Under the pieces are notes generated by a model. It did not search any database and was not told the origin of the DNA. It worked only from the letters and a program-made list of their open reading frames with translations. Both the position numbers and the translations under genes were made by a program. Below, piece by piece: positions 25,463-34,447 of a stretch of DNA of 64,000 nt. Origin of the DNA: UBA8752 sp042095055 (GTDB lineage Bacteria; Bacteroidota; Bacteroidia; Flavobacteriales_D; Sanyastnellaceae); contig JBELBZ010000001.1 in NCBI GenBank assembly GCA_042095055.1, forward strand, positions 1 through 64,000, written 5' to 3'. The first letter of the stretch is position 1, and each line of letters begins with the position of its first letter.

Positions 25463-26395
25463 ATGAAACTCAAAAACGACCGATTCACGCTTTCCTTGTC
25501 CTTGGGGACATGGACCGCACTTCCCCTGATGTTGTTCTTCGTCGGCTGCGGCGAAGCTCCAGACTCCGGTGCTTCCGATGAAGCAAAGGCCAACAGTGAA
25601 CAACCCATGGACCAGGAGGGCATGATGCCCGCCCGCCGTCAAAAGGCCTTCAAGCAAATCTTCCATGCGGTGCCCTCGCCCATCGAGACAGCCATGCTGT
25701 TGGAGCGCAGCGGGATCCGGTTTGATTCCGGGGCCTTGCACGCTTTGGACAATGCTGCAGGTTACACCACTACCGAGTTGCAGTCCGTCAACCTGGGCAT
25801 TTACGCGGGTGACTTGAGCTACTCTGTGATCTTCAATCAAAACCAGCAGTCTGTCGACTACCTCAATACGTGCCGCCGACTCTGCGACGGTCTTGGAGTG
25901 GGTGACATCATTAACGCCAGTCTCATTGCTCGGGCAGACAACAACCGCGACATCCGCGATTCACTGGTGGACATCGTCACAGACACGTTTTACTCGCTCA
26001 ATGCCCGCTTCCGCGAGAACGGCATGGAGGAGGTCAGTGGCTTGATGGCAGCAGGGGGTTGGATCGAAGGTGTTTACCTCGGGACACGGAGCCTCAACAC
26101 TTCAACAGATGACTTGAAGTTGCGCATTGCAGAACAGAAGATGACCCTGGAAAACCTGATGGGACTGCTCAGAAGCTATGCTCCTACCCCCGCCCTGCAG
26201 GGAATGATGGAGGCCTTGGCCCCCGTAGAGTCCGCTTTCGCAGGTGTCACGATCACAGAAAATGCCGCAGCGGCCACCGCTGCTGAAGACGGCATGGTGG
26301 TCATCAGCGGCGGACCAGAAGTCCAATACGACCAGGCCACCCTGGACGCGATTTCTGAAACAATTGCTGCCGTTCGTAACCAATACGCAAAGTGA
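25463..26395 (+). CDS. Lipoprotein of unknown function
   Basis: The predicted 310-aa protein has a lipoprotein signal with LMLFFVGCGEA; Cys29 is the probable lipidation site, followed by an acidic Ser/Asp/Gly linker. The mature part (about residues 60-310) is mostly helical, with NTCRRLCDGLGVGD and a C-terminal Ala-rich region. I do not recognise the family. The stop codon lies 17 bp before the start of a small secreted protein on the same strand, so the two are probably co-expressed and may act together in the envelope. Anchoring to the inner or outer membrane cannot be decided from sequence. Confidence 0.8.
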   Translation: MKLKNDRFTLSLSLGTWTALPLMLFFVGCGEAPDSGASDEAKANSEQPMDQEGMMPARRQKAFKQIFHAVPSPIETAMLLERSGIRFDSGALHALDNAAGYTTTELQSVNLGIYAGDLSYSVIFNQNQQSVDYLNTCRRLCDGLGVGDIINASLIARADNNRDIRDSLVDIVTDTFYSLNARFRENGMEEVSGLMAAGGWIEGVYLGTRSLNTSTDDLKLRIAEQKMTLENLMGLLRSYAPTPALQGMMEALAPVESAFAGVTITENAAAATAAEDGMVVISGGPEVQYDQATLDAISETIAAVRNQYAK

Positions 26396-26412
26396 ACGTA
26401 ACCCATAGCGCC

Positions 26413-26847
26413 ATGACTGCGATTAAAACAATCCCTCTAGCTGCCCTCGCCCTGGTGATGATGTTCACCGTGGCCGATGCTACAGCCCAATGCCGGACTT
26501 TCACCAAGAAGCGCTGTCTTCCTGCGTTGGAGGATTACGTGCAGAATGACAACTACAACACCGCGGTTCTGATCCCCGGTGATGAAGCTGAACTCGAACT
26601 GACATTTTTTGGAGACCGCGCCTACCGCCTTTTGGTGTGCGGACACCCAGTGCTCGGTGACCTGACTTTCCAAGTATTGGACAGCAGGGGCAACGGCATC
26701 TATGACAGTTCAGACAAGGAAAAGGACCACTTCGACTTTAGGGTTGCCAATACCCAACAGATGACGATTCGGGTTCAAGTCCCTGCGACAGATGCTGTGA
26801 TCCAACACGAAGGTTGTGTCAGCATCATGGTCGGCTCCAAGGGCTGA
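26413..26847 (+). CDS. Small secreted protein of unknown function
   Basis: The predicted 144-aa protein begins with a signal peptide (MTAIKTIPLAALALVMMF, cleavage near DATAQ). The frame extends to a GTG at 26392 overlapping the lipoprotein stop, but the ATG at 26413 gives a proper signal sequence. The mature region contains four cysteines (CRTFTKKRC, VCGHP, EGC) and beta-rich stretches (AELELTFFGDRAYRLLVCG), suggesting a disulphide-stabilised beta-sandwich in the periplasm or outside. No family recognised. It follows the lipoprotein closely and is followed by a strong hairpin terminator. Confidence 0.75.
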   Translation: MTAIKTIPLAALALVMMFTVADATAQCRTFTKKRCLPALEDYVQNDNYNTAVLIPGDEAELELTFFGDRAYRLLVCGHPVLGDLTFQVLDSRGNGIYDSSDKEKDHFDFRVANTQQMTIRVQVPATDAVIQHEGCVSIMVGSKG

Positions 26848-26871
26848 CAGAAGCACACCCCATCCCTCTTC

Positions 26872-26907
26872 AAAACGTCCGCCCGGCCATACCGGTGCGG
26901 GCGTTTT
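26872..26907. terminator. Bidirectional intrinsic terminator between convergent genes
   Basis: A near-perfect inverted repeat starts AAAACG and ends CGTTTT, with GC-rich inner arms (CCGCCCGG against CCGGTGCGG) and a short loop. Each strand carries the T-run needed on its own 3' side. It lies between the plus-strand secreted protein (stop 26847) and the minus-strand esterase (stop 26912), which is the expected place for a shared terminator. Confidence 0.85.
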
Positions 26908-26911
26908 GCTG

Positions 26912-27697
26912 TTACGCCTCTTGGCGGGCAAGAAAGTCCACGACAGCTGCATCAAAAGCCTGGGGCTGTTCAGCATGCAACCAGTGGCCTGCTTCGAGGG
27001 CCTGCGTCTGCAAATGCACGAAGTGGTTTTTCATGGCCTCCATTCCCCTGCCTACCACATAGTCTGACCGCGTTCCATAAATGCCCATTGCAGGCACCGC
27101 AATTTCACCGAGAGGACGGTGACCGGTCATGTCGGCCAGGTGCCGTCGGAGCACCGGCAAATTGAACCTCCAAGCAAAACGCTTGGATTCATCGCGATAC
27201 AGGCCCTTTAACAGGAACTGACGCACGCCGGGCTCAGGGACATTTTTGGCGAGGGCAGCGTCGACCTCACCACGTCGATCAAAAGCGTCCAGGTCCAAAG
27301 CGGCAAGGGCATCGAACAGCGGCAGGTGGTGGGGTGGATAGGCCACGGGCGCCATGTCGGCAATGATCAGGCTGCGGCACCTTTCTGGATAGCGGTCTGC
27401 GAAATACATCACGGTTTTTCCGCCCATGCTGTGTCCAAGCAAGTCCGTCTTCTCCACGCCCAAAGCATCCAAGGTATCGAGCAAGTCAAGGACCATATCG
27501 GAGTAGCTGTGGTTCGGATGATGAGGACTGCGGCCGTGGTTGCGCTGGTCTATCAGAATCACCGGCCTGTCGGCCGCCCATTGAAGCCCCAAGGTTTGCC
27601 AGTTGTCCGAGGACCCAAGCAGTCCATGCAAAATCACCAGCGGCGTCAGGGTCCCGTTGATGGGGTGCGCTCCCAAAACGCGATGAAACAGTTCCAT
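26912..27697 (-). CDS. Alpha/beta-fold hydrolase (YbfF-like esterase)
   Basis: The predicted 261-aa protein has the alpha/beta hydrolase order: oxyanion-hole region LVILHGLLGSSDNWQTL, the DQRNHGRSPH segment, the nucleophile elbow LLGHSMGGKT, and a late His in LEAGHWLHAEQP. These features resemble the YbfF-type cytoplasmic acyl-esterases (AB hydrolase, short- to medium-chain thioesters or esters). The true substrate is unknown. Its ATG shares one base with the pdxJ stop (TAATG), so the two are translationally coupled. No signal peptide. Confidence 0.87.
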   Translation of the reverse strand: MELFHRVLGAHPINGTLTPLVILHGLLGSSDNWQTLGLQWAADRPVILIDQRNHGRSPHHPNHSYSDMVLDLLDTLDALGVEKTDLLGHSMGGKTVMYFADRYPERCRSLIIADMAPVAYPPHHLPLFDALAALDLDAFDRRGEVDAALAKNVPEPGVRQFLLKGLYRDESKRFAWRFNLPVLRRHLADMTGHRPLGEIAVPAMGIYGTRSDYVVGRGMEAMKNHFVHLQTQALEAGHWLHAEQPQAFDAAVVDFLARQEA

Positions 27698-28428
27698 TAG
27701 GCGGGGCGGAGTTGGGCTTTGTATTGGCCCACAGCGTTTTGCAGCCCCACATACAAGGCATCGCTGATCAACGCATGGCCTATGCTGACCTCGTGAAGCG
27801 GCTGCACATGTTGGGCGAAGTGGGCGAGGTTGTCGAGATCGAGGTCGTGTCCGGCATTGATGCCAAGCCCGATGCCCGCAGCAAATTCGCCCGCATCGGC
27901 AAAGGGTTGAATGGCGCCTGCTGGGTCTTGGGGAAACGCTTCAGCATAGGGGCCGGTGTACAATTCGATGCGGTCAGCACCCACATCAGCAGCCCCTTGA
28001 ATGAGGTTGTGGTCAGTGGAAATAAACAGGCTGGTTCGAATGCCGGCACCCTTGAACTTTGCCAGGACTTGACCCAGCATTTCCGCATGGGTGCGGGTAT
28101 CCCAACCTTGATTTGAAGTGAGGATGCCAGGAGGGTCAGGTACCAAAGTCACCTGATCGGGCCGGACCTCCAGTACCAAGTCCACAAATTCTGGGGAGGG
28201 GTATCCTTCGATATTGAACTCTGTGGTGATGATGGCCTTGAGCTTCCGAACATCCTCAAAGGTGATGTGACGCCCGTCAGGGCGAGGGTGCACAGTGATG
28301 CCGTCCGCGCCCCACTGCTGTATGCGCACTGCAGCAGCGACGGGGCAAGGCCGTTCAGCCCCACGCGCATTGCGCAGTGTGGCGATTTTATTGACGTTGA
28401 CGCTGAGCTGCGTTGGGAAAGTTTCCAT
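27697..28428 (-). CDS. pdxJ: Pyridoxine 5'-phosphate synthase
   Basis: PdxJ condenses 1-deoxyxylulose 5-phosphate with 3-amino-2-oxopropyl phosphate, closing the pyridine ring in the DXP-dependent vitamin B6 pathway. The predicted 243-aa TIM-barrel protein shows LSVNVNKIATLRNARG, GADGITVHPRPDGRHI, FNIEGYPSPEFVDLVL, VTLVPDPPG and GLGINAGHDLDLDNL, all family landmarks. dxs in the same window supplies its deoxyxylulose phosphate substrate. It is the first gene of a two-gene unit with the esterase, and is divergent from the CBS-domain gene with 72 bp between the starts. Confidence 0.97.
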   Translation of the reverse strand: METFPTQLSVNVNKIATLRNARGAERPCPVAAAVRIQQWGADGITVHPRPDGRHITFEDVRKLKAIITTEFNIEGYPSPEFVDLVLEVRPDQVTLVPDPPGILTSNQGWDTRTHAEMLGQVLAKFKGAGIRTSLFISTDHNLIQGAADVGADRIELYTGPYAEAFPQDPAGAIQPFADAGEFAAGIGLGINAGHDLDLDNLAHFAQHVQPLHEVSIGHALISDALYVGLQNAVGQYKAQLRPA

Positions 28429-28500
28429 GTACCTAATAGGGTTGTGCCCTTACTGACGGCTAATTTCGCAAAGTCCCCCTTTGTGGGAGTAAGAAAGTCC

Positions 28501-29154
28501 ATGCACGCAAAAAGCATCATCAACGACGAACTGATCGCGCTCAATCCAGGTGACACCTTGGAGAAAGCCTTGCGCGCCATGGATGAATTCAAAGTGGAGC
28601 ACCTGCCGGTGGCCGCTGAAGGCCGCTATCTCGGGCTTGTTGCTGAGCAGCACCTCTTGGACAAAGAGGGCGAAGCGGTGTTTTTGACCAATGTGCAATT
28701 GATGCCCCTCATGGTCGCACCGGGCCAGCATTTCCTAGAGGTGGTCGACGTGCTCTGCGAAGCAGACGTCAGCGTTGTGCCAGTGGTAGAGGATGGAATG
28801 TTGTTGGGGTGCACGGACAGGGCCCACTTGTGGCGGGCTTTTCACAGCAGTTTGACCCCCTACAGCGAAGGGAGCATCTTGACGTTGGAAATGCCCTGGA
28901 AAGACTACAGCTTGGCGCAAGTGTCACACAGGGTAGAATCAGAAGGGGTCAAGATCCTTCAGGTCCTCGTTAGTGACGGACATCTTGCGGAGAACGCAGA
29001 AGTGGCACTGAGGTTGTCAACCCGAGACATCGAGGGTTTGATCGACGGTCTGCGCAGGCACGGATATGAGGTCCGCGCTTTCTATAGGGCCGAAGAATAC
29101 GCCGAGGAGATGAAGCACCGAATGGAGGCGTTTAGGCGGTACATGAACATCTGA
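28501..29154 (+). CDS. CBS-domain protein of the nadK-bamA operon
   Basis: The predicted 217-aa protein has a tandem CBS pair in residues about 5-115 (DTLEKALRAMDEFKVEHLPV and FLEVVDVLCEADVSVVPVVE), which usually bind adenine nucleotides, followed by an ACT-like alpha/beta segment (about 130-200). There is no attached enzyme domain. I use the ATG at 28501, since the longer frame to 28267 runs back through the divergent pdxJ gene. This gene is the usual first member of the nadK-DUF6089-uppS-bamA string in Bacteroidota, and its stop lies 3 bp before nadK. It may sense nucleotide or NAD(P) status, but that is inference. Confidence 0.85.
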   Translation: MHAKSIINDELIALNPGDTLEKALRAMDEFKVEHLPVAAEGRYLGLVAEQHLLDKEGEAVFLTNVQLMPLMVAPGQHFLEVVDVLCEADVSVVPVVEDGMLLGCTDRAHLWRAFHSSLTPYSEGSILTLEMPWKDYSLAQVSHRVESEGVKILQVLVSDGHLAENAEVALRLSTRDIEGLIDGLRRHGYEVRAFYRAEEYAEEMKHRMEAFRRYMNI

Positions 29155-29157
29155 CCC

Positions 29158-30096
29158 ATGGACCCTAACGCCCCCATTCAATCCCTGTTGTTGCACGGCA
29201 CGATGATTGCCGAGGCCGACATTCCTGCATATCGGGATGTTCTGCAGGTATTGCGCAATGCCGAGGTCAACTTGGCATTCACTGCCGCTTTTCAAGGGGC
29301 GCTTTCCGAAATGGACCTGAGCGGTGCCCAGGACGTGACCTGCGAACTGGACAGCGCAGAAGGGTTCGACATGGTGCTGACATTTGGCGGCGACGGAACA
29401 GTGTTGGGGACAGCGGGCAAGCTCGCCGGTCGTCCGATCCCGGTTCTGGGAATCAACACCGGGCGGCTGGGGTTCCTTTCCCACTTGCCCATGCCGGAAG
29501 CGGCCCGCGCACTGCCGGGCATTTTGGCGGGGGGCTACAAGGTGGAACAGCGGGCGATGCTCGAGGTGGATTTCCCCAATGCAGAGTTGGGCTCCAACCT
29601 GCGTGCCCTGAATGAAATCACGGTGCACCGCCGGGATGTAGCCAGCATGATTCGGGTCTCAGTGAGCCGCAACGGGGTGTTCATCAACCGGTATTGGTCT
29701 GATGGCCTCATCGTCTCTACGCCTACGGGATCAACGGCATATTCGCTGAGCTGCGGGGGCCCCATCATTCACCCGGACAGCAACGCCATCGTCTTGAACC
29801 CCATTGCTCCTCACAACCTGTACGACAGGCCAGTGGTCATTCCTTTGGAAGGCACATTGGAAATCGAAGCAGATGGACGCGACGACCACCTGATGCTCAC
29901 AATGGATACCCGCTCGTACAAAGTGGCGGCCCCCGCCAAGTTTGTGGTCCGTCCTGCTGAGCGCCCCTTCCTGTTGGTGCAGCTGCCGGGGGTGGATTTC
30001 ATCGAAACAGTGCGCCGCAAACTGCACCTTGGACTGGATGCCCGCGAAGGCCATTCTATGGACGGGGGGCAAGAAACCGGGGGCAACCTGCGTTAG
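29158..30096 (+). CDS. nadK: NAD kinase
   Basis: NadK phosphorylates NAD to NADP in the cytoplasm. The predicted 312-aa protein has GGDGT at residues 77-81, NTGRLGFLSHL, and the substrate-binding TPTGSTAYSLSCGGPIIHP. Length is normal. It lies 3 bp after the CBS-domain gene and 17 bp before the DUF6089 gene, so it is part of the envelope operon. Why NADP synthesis is tied to outer-membrane assembly in this conserved string is not explained by the sequence. Confidence 0.96.
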   Translation: MDPNAPIQSLLLHGTMIAEADIPAYRDVLQVLRNAEVNLAFTAAFQGALSEMDLSGAQDVTCELDSAEGFDMVLTFGGDGTVLGTAGKLAGRPIPVLGINTGRLGFLSHLPMPEAARALPGILAGGYKVEQRAMLEVDFPNAELGSNLRALNEITVHRRDVASMIRVSVSRNGVFINRYWSDGLIVSTPTGSTAYSLSCGGPIIHPDSNAIVLNPIAPHNLYDRPVVIPLEGTLEIEADGRDDHLMLTMDTRSYKVAAPAKFVVRPAERPFLLVQLPGVDFIETVRRKLHLGLDAREGHSMDGGQETGGNLR

Positions 30097-30113
30097 ACCA
30101 GCGTCTTTCAACC

Positions 30114-30959
30114 ATGATGTCCCGTCCGCTTTTTACGCTCTTTCTGGTGCTCCTTACTGGGATAGGTGTGGCCCATGGCCAGCGCAAATTCGAAACCAGT
30201 AAAACCTTGGGTTTGACGGTGGGCACAGGCTATTACCTCGGTGAGCTCAACCCAACAGGCCACTTCCAAGGGCGCATGCAGCCAGGATTTGGTGGTTTTT
30301 TGAGGTTCAATGTGAACCGCCGCATTGCAGTGAGGGCCAGCTTGAACAGGACCCGCCTTTTGTACTACGATTCTGATTCCAAAGACCCTTGGATCGCCAA
30401 TCGGAACTTGCATTTTCGCAATGCCATCACCGAAGGTGCGGTTGTCGCCGAGTTCAACTACACGCGTTATCAAATTGGCAATACCAAGGACCGCTTCACC
30501 GGATACTTGTTTGCGGGTCTTTCGCTGTACAGCCACATGCCCGAGGCGCAGATTGGAGACGTTTGGTACGAGCTTCAACCCCTCGGAACGGAGGGTCAGA
30601 GCCTCAATTCAGGGGAGGGACGTTATGCGACCACGGGGTTTGCAGTTCCTTTTGGCATCGGTTTCAAGTTGAATCTGGGTCATTTCTCAGCATTGAACTT
30701 CGAGTGGGGGATGCGCCGCACTTGGACCGACCATTTGGATGACGTAGCGGGTTATTACGCGAGCACTGCAGTTTTGGAGGATGAAGCAGGGCCACTTGCC
30801 GAGGAACTGAGTGTATCGCGCATCGAAAAGGAAGGTGACCTCGATGATCCAGTGGGGCAAATGAGGGGGTTCAATGACTTGGATGACCGGTTTGCTGCGA
30901 TGACCGTGTCGTTCACTTTTCGAATCGACAAGTCTCCCACCACCTGCTGGGACCGTTGA
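30114..30959 (+). CDS. DUF6089-family outer-membrane beta-barrel-like protein
   Basis: The predicted 281-aa protein begins with a signal peptide (MMSRPLFTLFLVLLTGIGVAHG). The mature part has alternating beta-strands typical of small outer-membrane porin-like barrels (for example SKTLGLTVGTGYYLGELNP, VRASLNRTRLLYYD, FAAMTVSFTFRI). Its placement between nadK and uppS matches DUF6089 proteins of Bacteroidota. Function unknown. The distance to uppS is 118 bp, so there may be an internal promoter, but no clear -7 octamer was found in that gap. Confidence 0.85.
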   Translation: MMSRPLFTLFLVLLTGIGVAHGQRKFETSKTLGLTVGTGYYLGELNPTGHFQGRMQPGFGGFLRFNVNRRIAVRASLNRTRLLYYDSDSKDPWIANRNLHFRNAITEGAVVAEFNYTRYQIGNTKDRFTGYLFAGLSLYSHMPEAQIGDVWYELQPLGTEGQSLNSGEGRYATTGFAVPFGIGFKLNLGHFSALNFEWGMRRTWTDHLDDVAGYYASTAVLEDEAGPLAEELSVSRIEKEGDLDDPVGQMRGFNDLDDRFAAMTVSFTFRIDKSPTTCWDR

Positions 30960-31077
30960 TCTTCTGTCCAATTAGGTGAAAAACTCCCAATCTCGGAGCA
31001 GAATGCGGTGGCTACCTTGCATGACAATGCGCTGGTAACCACATTCGCCGCCGCTATTGCGATTCACGCAAACCAAC

Positions 31078-31845
31078 ATGGTTGAGCTTACACCACCATC
31101 ACACCATCTTCCGCGCCATGTGGCGGTTATTATGGATGGCAATGGCCGTTGGGCCAGAGAGCGCGGGCAGGACCGGGTATTCGGCCATGCCAGCGGTGTG
31201 GAGAGTGTCAGGTCCGCAGTGCGGGCAGCAGGCGAGCTCGGTGTTGAATACCTCACCTTGTACGCTTTTAGCACAGAGAATTGGTCCCGGCCCCAAGAGG
31301 AGATCAATGCCCTGATGGAGTTGTTGGTCAAAAGCCTTGCCGGCGAAGTCTCAGAGCTGATTCGAAAAGGGGTGAGGCTGCGCTCAACGGGAGACATTTC
31401 AGCATTGCCTGAAGCCTGTATTGCCGGATTGCGGGATGTCGAGGAGCAGACCGCCCACTGTGACGGACTCAACTTGATTTTGGCGTTGAGCTACAGTGGA
31501 CGTTGGGAATTGACAGAGGCTGTCCGGCGGATTGTACGTTCAGGGACGCCGGCAGAAGACATCGATGAGGACACCATCCGGCACCATTTGAGCATGCCCG
31601 ACGTGCCGGATCCGGAGCTGCTCATCCGCACCAGTGGAGAGCAACGGCTGAGCAATTTTTTGCTCTGGCAATTGGCCTACTCGGAGTTGCATTTTACACC
31701 GGTCATGTGGCCTGATTTTAGAGAAGACCACTTCAAGGCGGCCATTTTGGAATTCAGAGGCCGTGAGCGTCGATTTGGCCGAACAGGAGAACAAATTTCA
31801 AGCGTCGCGCACGACATCAACCAGGGAATCACGAAGGAGGAATGA
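31078..31845 (+). CDS. uppS: Undecaprenyl diphosphate synthase (cis-isoprenyl transferase)
   Basis: UppS builds C55 undecaprenyl diphosphate, the lipid carrier for peptidoglycan and O-antigen. The predicted 255-aa protein has the catalytic HVAVIMDGNGRWA segment (Asp20), YLTLYAFSTENWSRP, and DPELLIRTSGEQRLSNFLLW. The ATG at 31078 is preferred to a TTG at 31057. The stop codon overlaps the bamA ATG (ATGA). AAGGAGG lies just upstream of bamA, but its spacing is too short for a normal Shine-Dalgarno site. Its allylic substrate could come from the polyprenyl synthase at 53844. Confidence 0.96.
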   Translation: MVELTPPSHHLPRHVAVIMDGNGRWARERGQDRVFGHASGVESVRSAVRAAGELGVEYLTLYAFSTENWSRPQEEINALMELLVKSLAGEVSELIRKGVRLRSTGDISALPEACIAGLRDVEEQTAHCDGLNLILALSYSGRWELTEAVRRIVRSGTPAEDIDEDTIRHHLSMPDVPDPELLIRTSGEQRLSNFLLWQLAYSELHFTPVMWPDFREDHFKAAILEFRGRERRFGRTGEQISSVAHDINQGITKEE

Positions 31846-34376
31846 GGACGTATTTCACCGCGCTATTCGCAACGCTGATGGCCTTGGCCATTCCTGCTGT
31901 CACCTGGGCCCAGCCGGGCTCAGACGCCCTGGACTTAGCGGTCCCCAGCGACTATAGGATAGCCGGCATCACTGTGTTGGGCGCTGAATACACCGATGTT
32001 CAGGCGGTGAAGCTGTTCAGCGGCTTGCAGGTCGGCGACGAAGTCATCATTCCAGGCGAGCGCCTGGCAGCAGCCGTAAAAAACCTTTGGGACCAACGGC
32101 TGTTCAGCGATGTCTCCATAGAGCTTGCTGAACGCAGGGACGGCGATGTTTACCTGGTGATCCGGGTGGAGGAGATGCCGCGGTTGACCCGCTACGGTTT
32201 CACAGGAGTGAAAAGGGGCGAGCAAGAAACGCTCCGTGGCAAGTTGGATTTGGTTCGGGGTCAAATTGTCAATGAGAACCTCAAGGTCACCGCCCGCCGG
32301 ATTTTGGAGGACCATTACAGGGAAAAGGGGTACTTCGATGCGACGGTGAGCATTACCAGCGCACCTGATAGCGTTTTGGAAAACGCGGCAGGGGTCAACA
32401 TTGACATCGACAAAGGCGAGAAAATCAAAATCGGGACCATTCAGGTGATGGGGTCATCAGCCTTGGACGAAACGTCGATCAAGCGCCGCATGAAAAACAC
32501 CAAGGAACGCGCTTGGTGGAGGATTTTCAAGTCTTCGAAATTCATCGAGGAGGAGTTCAATGCGGACCTCGAAGGCGTCACCGCCTACTACCGCGAAAAG
32601 GGTTACCGCAATGCGCGGGTTTCGGGCGACAGCCTGTTCCGCACGCCCGAAGGCGAATTGGGCATTGCCGTCAAAGTGGACGAGGGGGGCAAGTTTCACT
32701 TTAGGGAAATCACCTTCACAGGCAATACCAAGTATTCTACCGCACAATTGGACAGCTTGTTGGGCTTCAAAAGGGGGGACCTCTACGACGTAGCGGAGCT
32801 CGAAAAGCGGCTTTTCATGAATCCAAAAGGCATTGACCTCAGTGCTTTGTACAGCGACGATGGCTACCTGACCTTCCAGGCCATTCCAGTTGAAATTCGC
32901 GCCGAAAACGACAGCATTGACCTCGAAATCAGATTGGTAGAGGGCAAGCAGTTCCGCATAGGCAGGGTGGATGTCCGGGGCAATACCAAGACGAGCGACC
33001 ACGTGATTCGTCGGGAGATCCGGACGATGCCCGGAGACTTGTTCAGCCGCACCGATGTCATTCGAACCCAGCGCGAATTGAGCCAGCTCAATTACTTCAA
33101 CCCTGAAGCCTTTGGCATCAACCCCGTTCAAGACCCTGAAAAAGGGACGGTGAACATCGAGTATGTGGTCGAAGAAAAGCCCACGGATCAAATTGAGTTA
33201 CAAGGAGGCTGGGGCGGAGGCCGCATTGTAGGTTCCTTGGGTGTGACCTTCAACAACTTCGCAGTAGGAAAGGCTTTCAAAAAGGGCGCTTGGAGACCGG
33301 TCCCCATGGGCGACGGACAGCGCGTGAGCGTCAGGGCCCAGTCCAACGGGTTGTTCTTCCAGAGTTACAATGTGAGCTTCACAGAGCCTTGGCTGGGGGG
33401 CAAAAAGCCCAACGCGCTCACCGTGGCAGCTTGGCGTTCGATACAATCCAATGGACAGCCAAAGAACATTGAAGGGGCGCCGAACCCCTTGCGTCAGACA
33501 TTGATGATCACTGGGGTTTCCGCCTCCATTGGTCAGCGGTGGAAGCAGCCGGATGATTGGTTCTCAGTCAATGCGGGACTGAGCTATCAGCGGTTTGACT
33601 TTGATCAGTACAACAGTGGCCTTTTTAGCTTCACCGACGGCCGTTCCAACAACATTGCACTCAACCTCATCGTGAGCCGCAACTCGGTCAGCGATCCCAT
33701 TTTCCCGGTGTGGGGATCTGAGGTCCGCTTGAGCGTCAAGGCGACCCCACCGTACAGTTTGTTCTCGCCAGACAAAGACTGGAGCGGGTTGAGTGAACAG
33801 GAGCGCTTCCGTTTCGTGGAGTACCACAAGTGGAAATTTGTGGCCAATTGGTACACACCGCTCACGACGGGTGGCGGGGAAAACCCCAAATCACTGGTGC
33901 TGCGCACCTATTTCGGAGGGGGCCTCATTGGTCAATACAACCGTCAAATCGGCCTTTCTCCTTTCGAGCGCTTTTATCTCGGCGGAGTGTTCCTGAGCGG
34001 ATATGTCCTGGACGGACGGGAGATCATTTCGCTGCGCGGATACGACAACCTGTCATTGACTGCCCCAGATCAAAACACAGGCGCTGGAGCCATCGTCAAG
34101 TACGGCACCGAGTTGAGGTACCCCCTGTCCACCAACCCTTCGGCCACCATTTACACGATGGCGTTTTTGGAGGCGGGCAACACCTGGGCGACAGGAGATG
34201 GGTTTGACCCATTTGATGTCTACCGGTCCGGGGGCATCGGAATGCGCATTTTCCTTCCCATGTTCGGACTGCTCGGTCTGGACTATGGTTGGCGCTTCGA
34301 TGATGTGCCCATGGCACCCAGCATGGCACGTGGGCAATTCCACTTTTCTATGGGCATGAACATCGGGGATTTGTGA
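31842..34376 (+). CDS. bamA: Outer-membrane protein assembly factor BamA
   Basis: BamA inserts beta-barrel proteins into the outer membrane. The predicted 844-aa protein has a signal peptide (LMALAIPAVTWAQ), about five POTRA domains in residues 40-430 (the repeated pattern ARRILEDHYREKGYFDATV and EEFNADLEGVTAYYREKGY), and a C-terminal 16-strand barrel (about 460-844, with FYLGGVFLSGYVLDGREIISLRGY). Length matches the family. It follows uppS with a 4-bp overlap and precedes two Skp-like chaperones, the usual order in this phylum. Confidence 0.96.
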   Translation: MRTYFTALFATLMALAIPAVTWAQPGSDALDLAVPSDYRIAGITVLGAEYTDVQAVKLFSGLQVGDEVIIPGERLAAAVKNLWDQRLFSDVSIELAERRDGDVYLVIRVEEMPRLTRYGFTGVKRGEQETLRGKLDLVRGQIVNENLKVTARRILEDHYREKGYFDATVSITSAPDSVLENAAGVNIDIDKGEKIKIGTIQVMGSSALDETSIKRRMKNTKERAWWRIFKSSKFIEEEFNADLEGVTAYYREKGYRNARVSGDSLFRTPEGELGIAVKVDEGGKFHFREITFTGNTKYSTAQLDSLLGFKRGDLYDVAELEKRLFMNPKGIDLSALYSDDGYLTFQAIPVEIRAENDSIDLEIRLVEGKQFRIGRVDVRGNTKTSDHVIRREIRTMPGDLFSRTDVIRTQRELSQLNYFNPEAFGINPVQDPEKGTVNIEYVVEEKPTDQIELQGGWGGGRIVGSLGVTFNNFAVGKAFKKGAWRPVPMGDGQRVSVRAQSNGLFFQSYNVSFTEPWLGGKKPNALTVAAWRSIQSNGQPKNIEGAPNPLRQTLMITGVSASIGQRWKQPDDWFSVNAGLSYQRFDFDQYNSGLFSFTDGRSNNIALNLIVSRNSVSDPIFPVWGSEVRLSVKATPPYSLFSPDKDWSGLSEQERFRFVEYHKWKFVANWYTPLTTGGGENPKSLVLRTYFGGGLIGQYNRQIGLSPFERFYLGGVFLSGYVLDGREIISLRGYDNLSLTAPDQNTGAGAIVKYGTELRYPLSTNPSATIYTMAFLEAGNTWATGDGFDPFDVYRSGGIGMRIFLPMFGLLGLDYGWRFDDVPMAPSMARGQFHFSMGMNIGDL

Positions 34377-34447
34377 CCGTACGCGCGAAACGCCCCAGAA
34401 TGAACGTTGTGCCATCGAGCCGTCTTATTTTCACCCTTCCGAAAGCC

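Noticed and set aside
31834..31840. AAGGAGG just before bamA as a Shine-Dalgarno site
   Set aside because: Only one base separates it from the ATG, too close to work normally; it is coding sequence for the uppS C-terminus.
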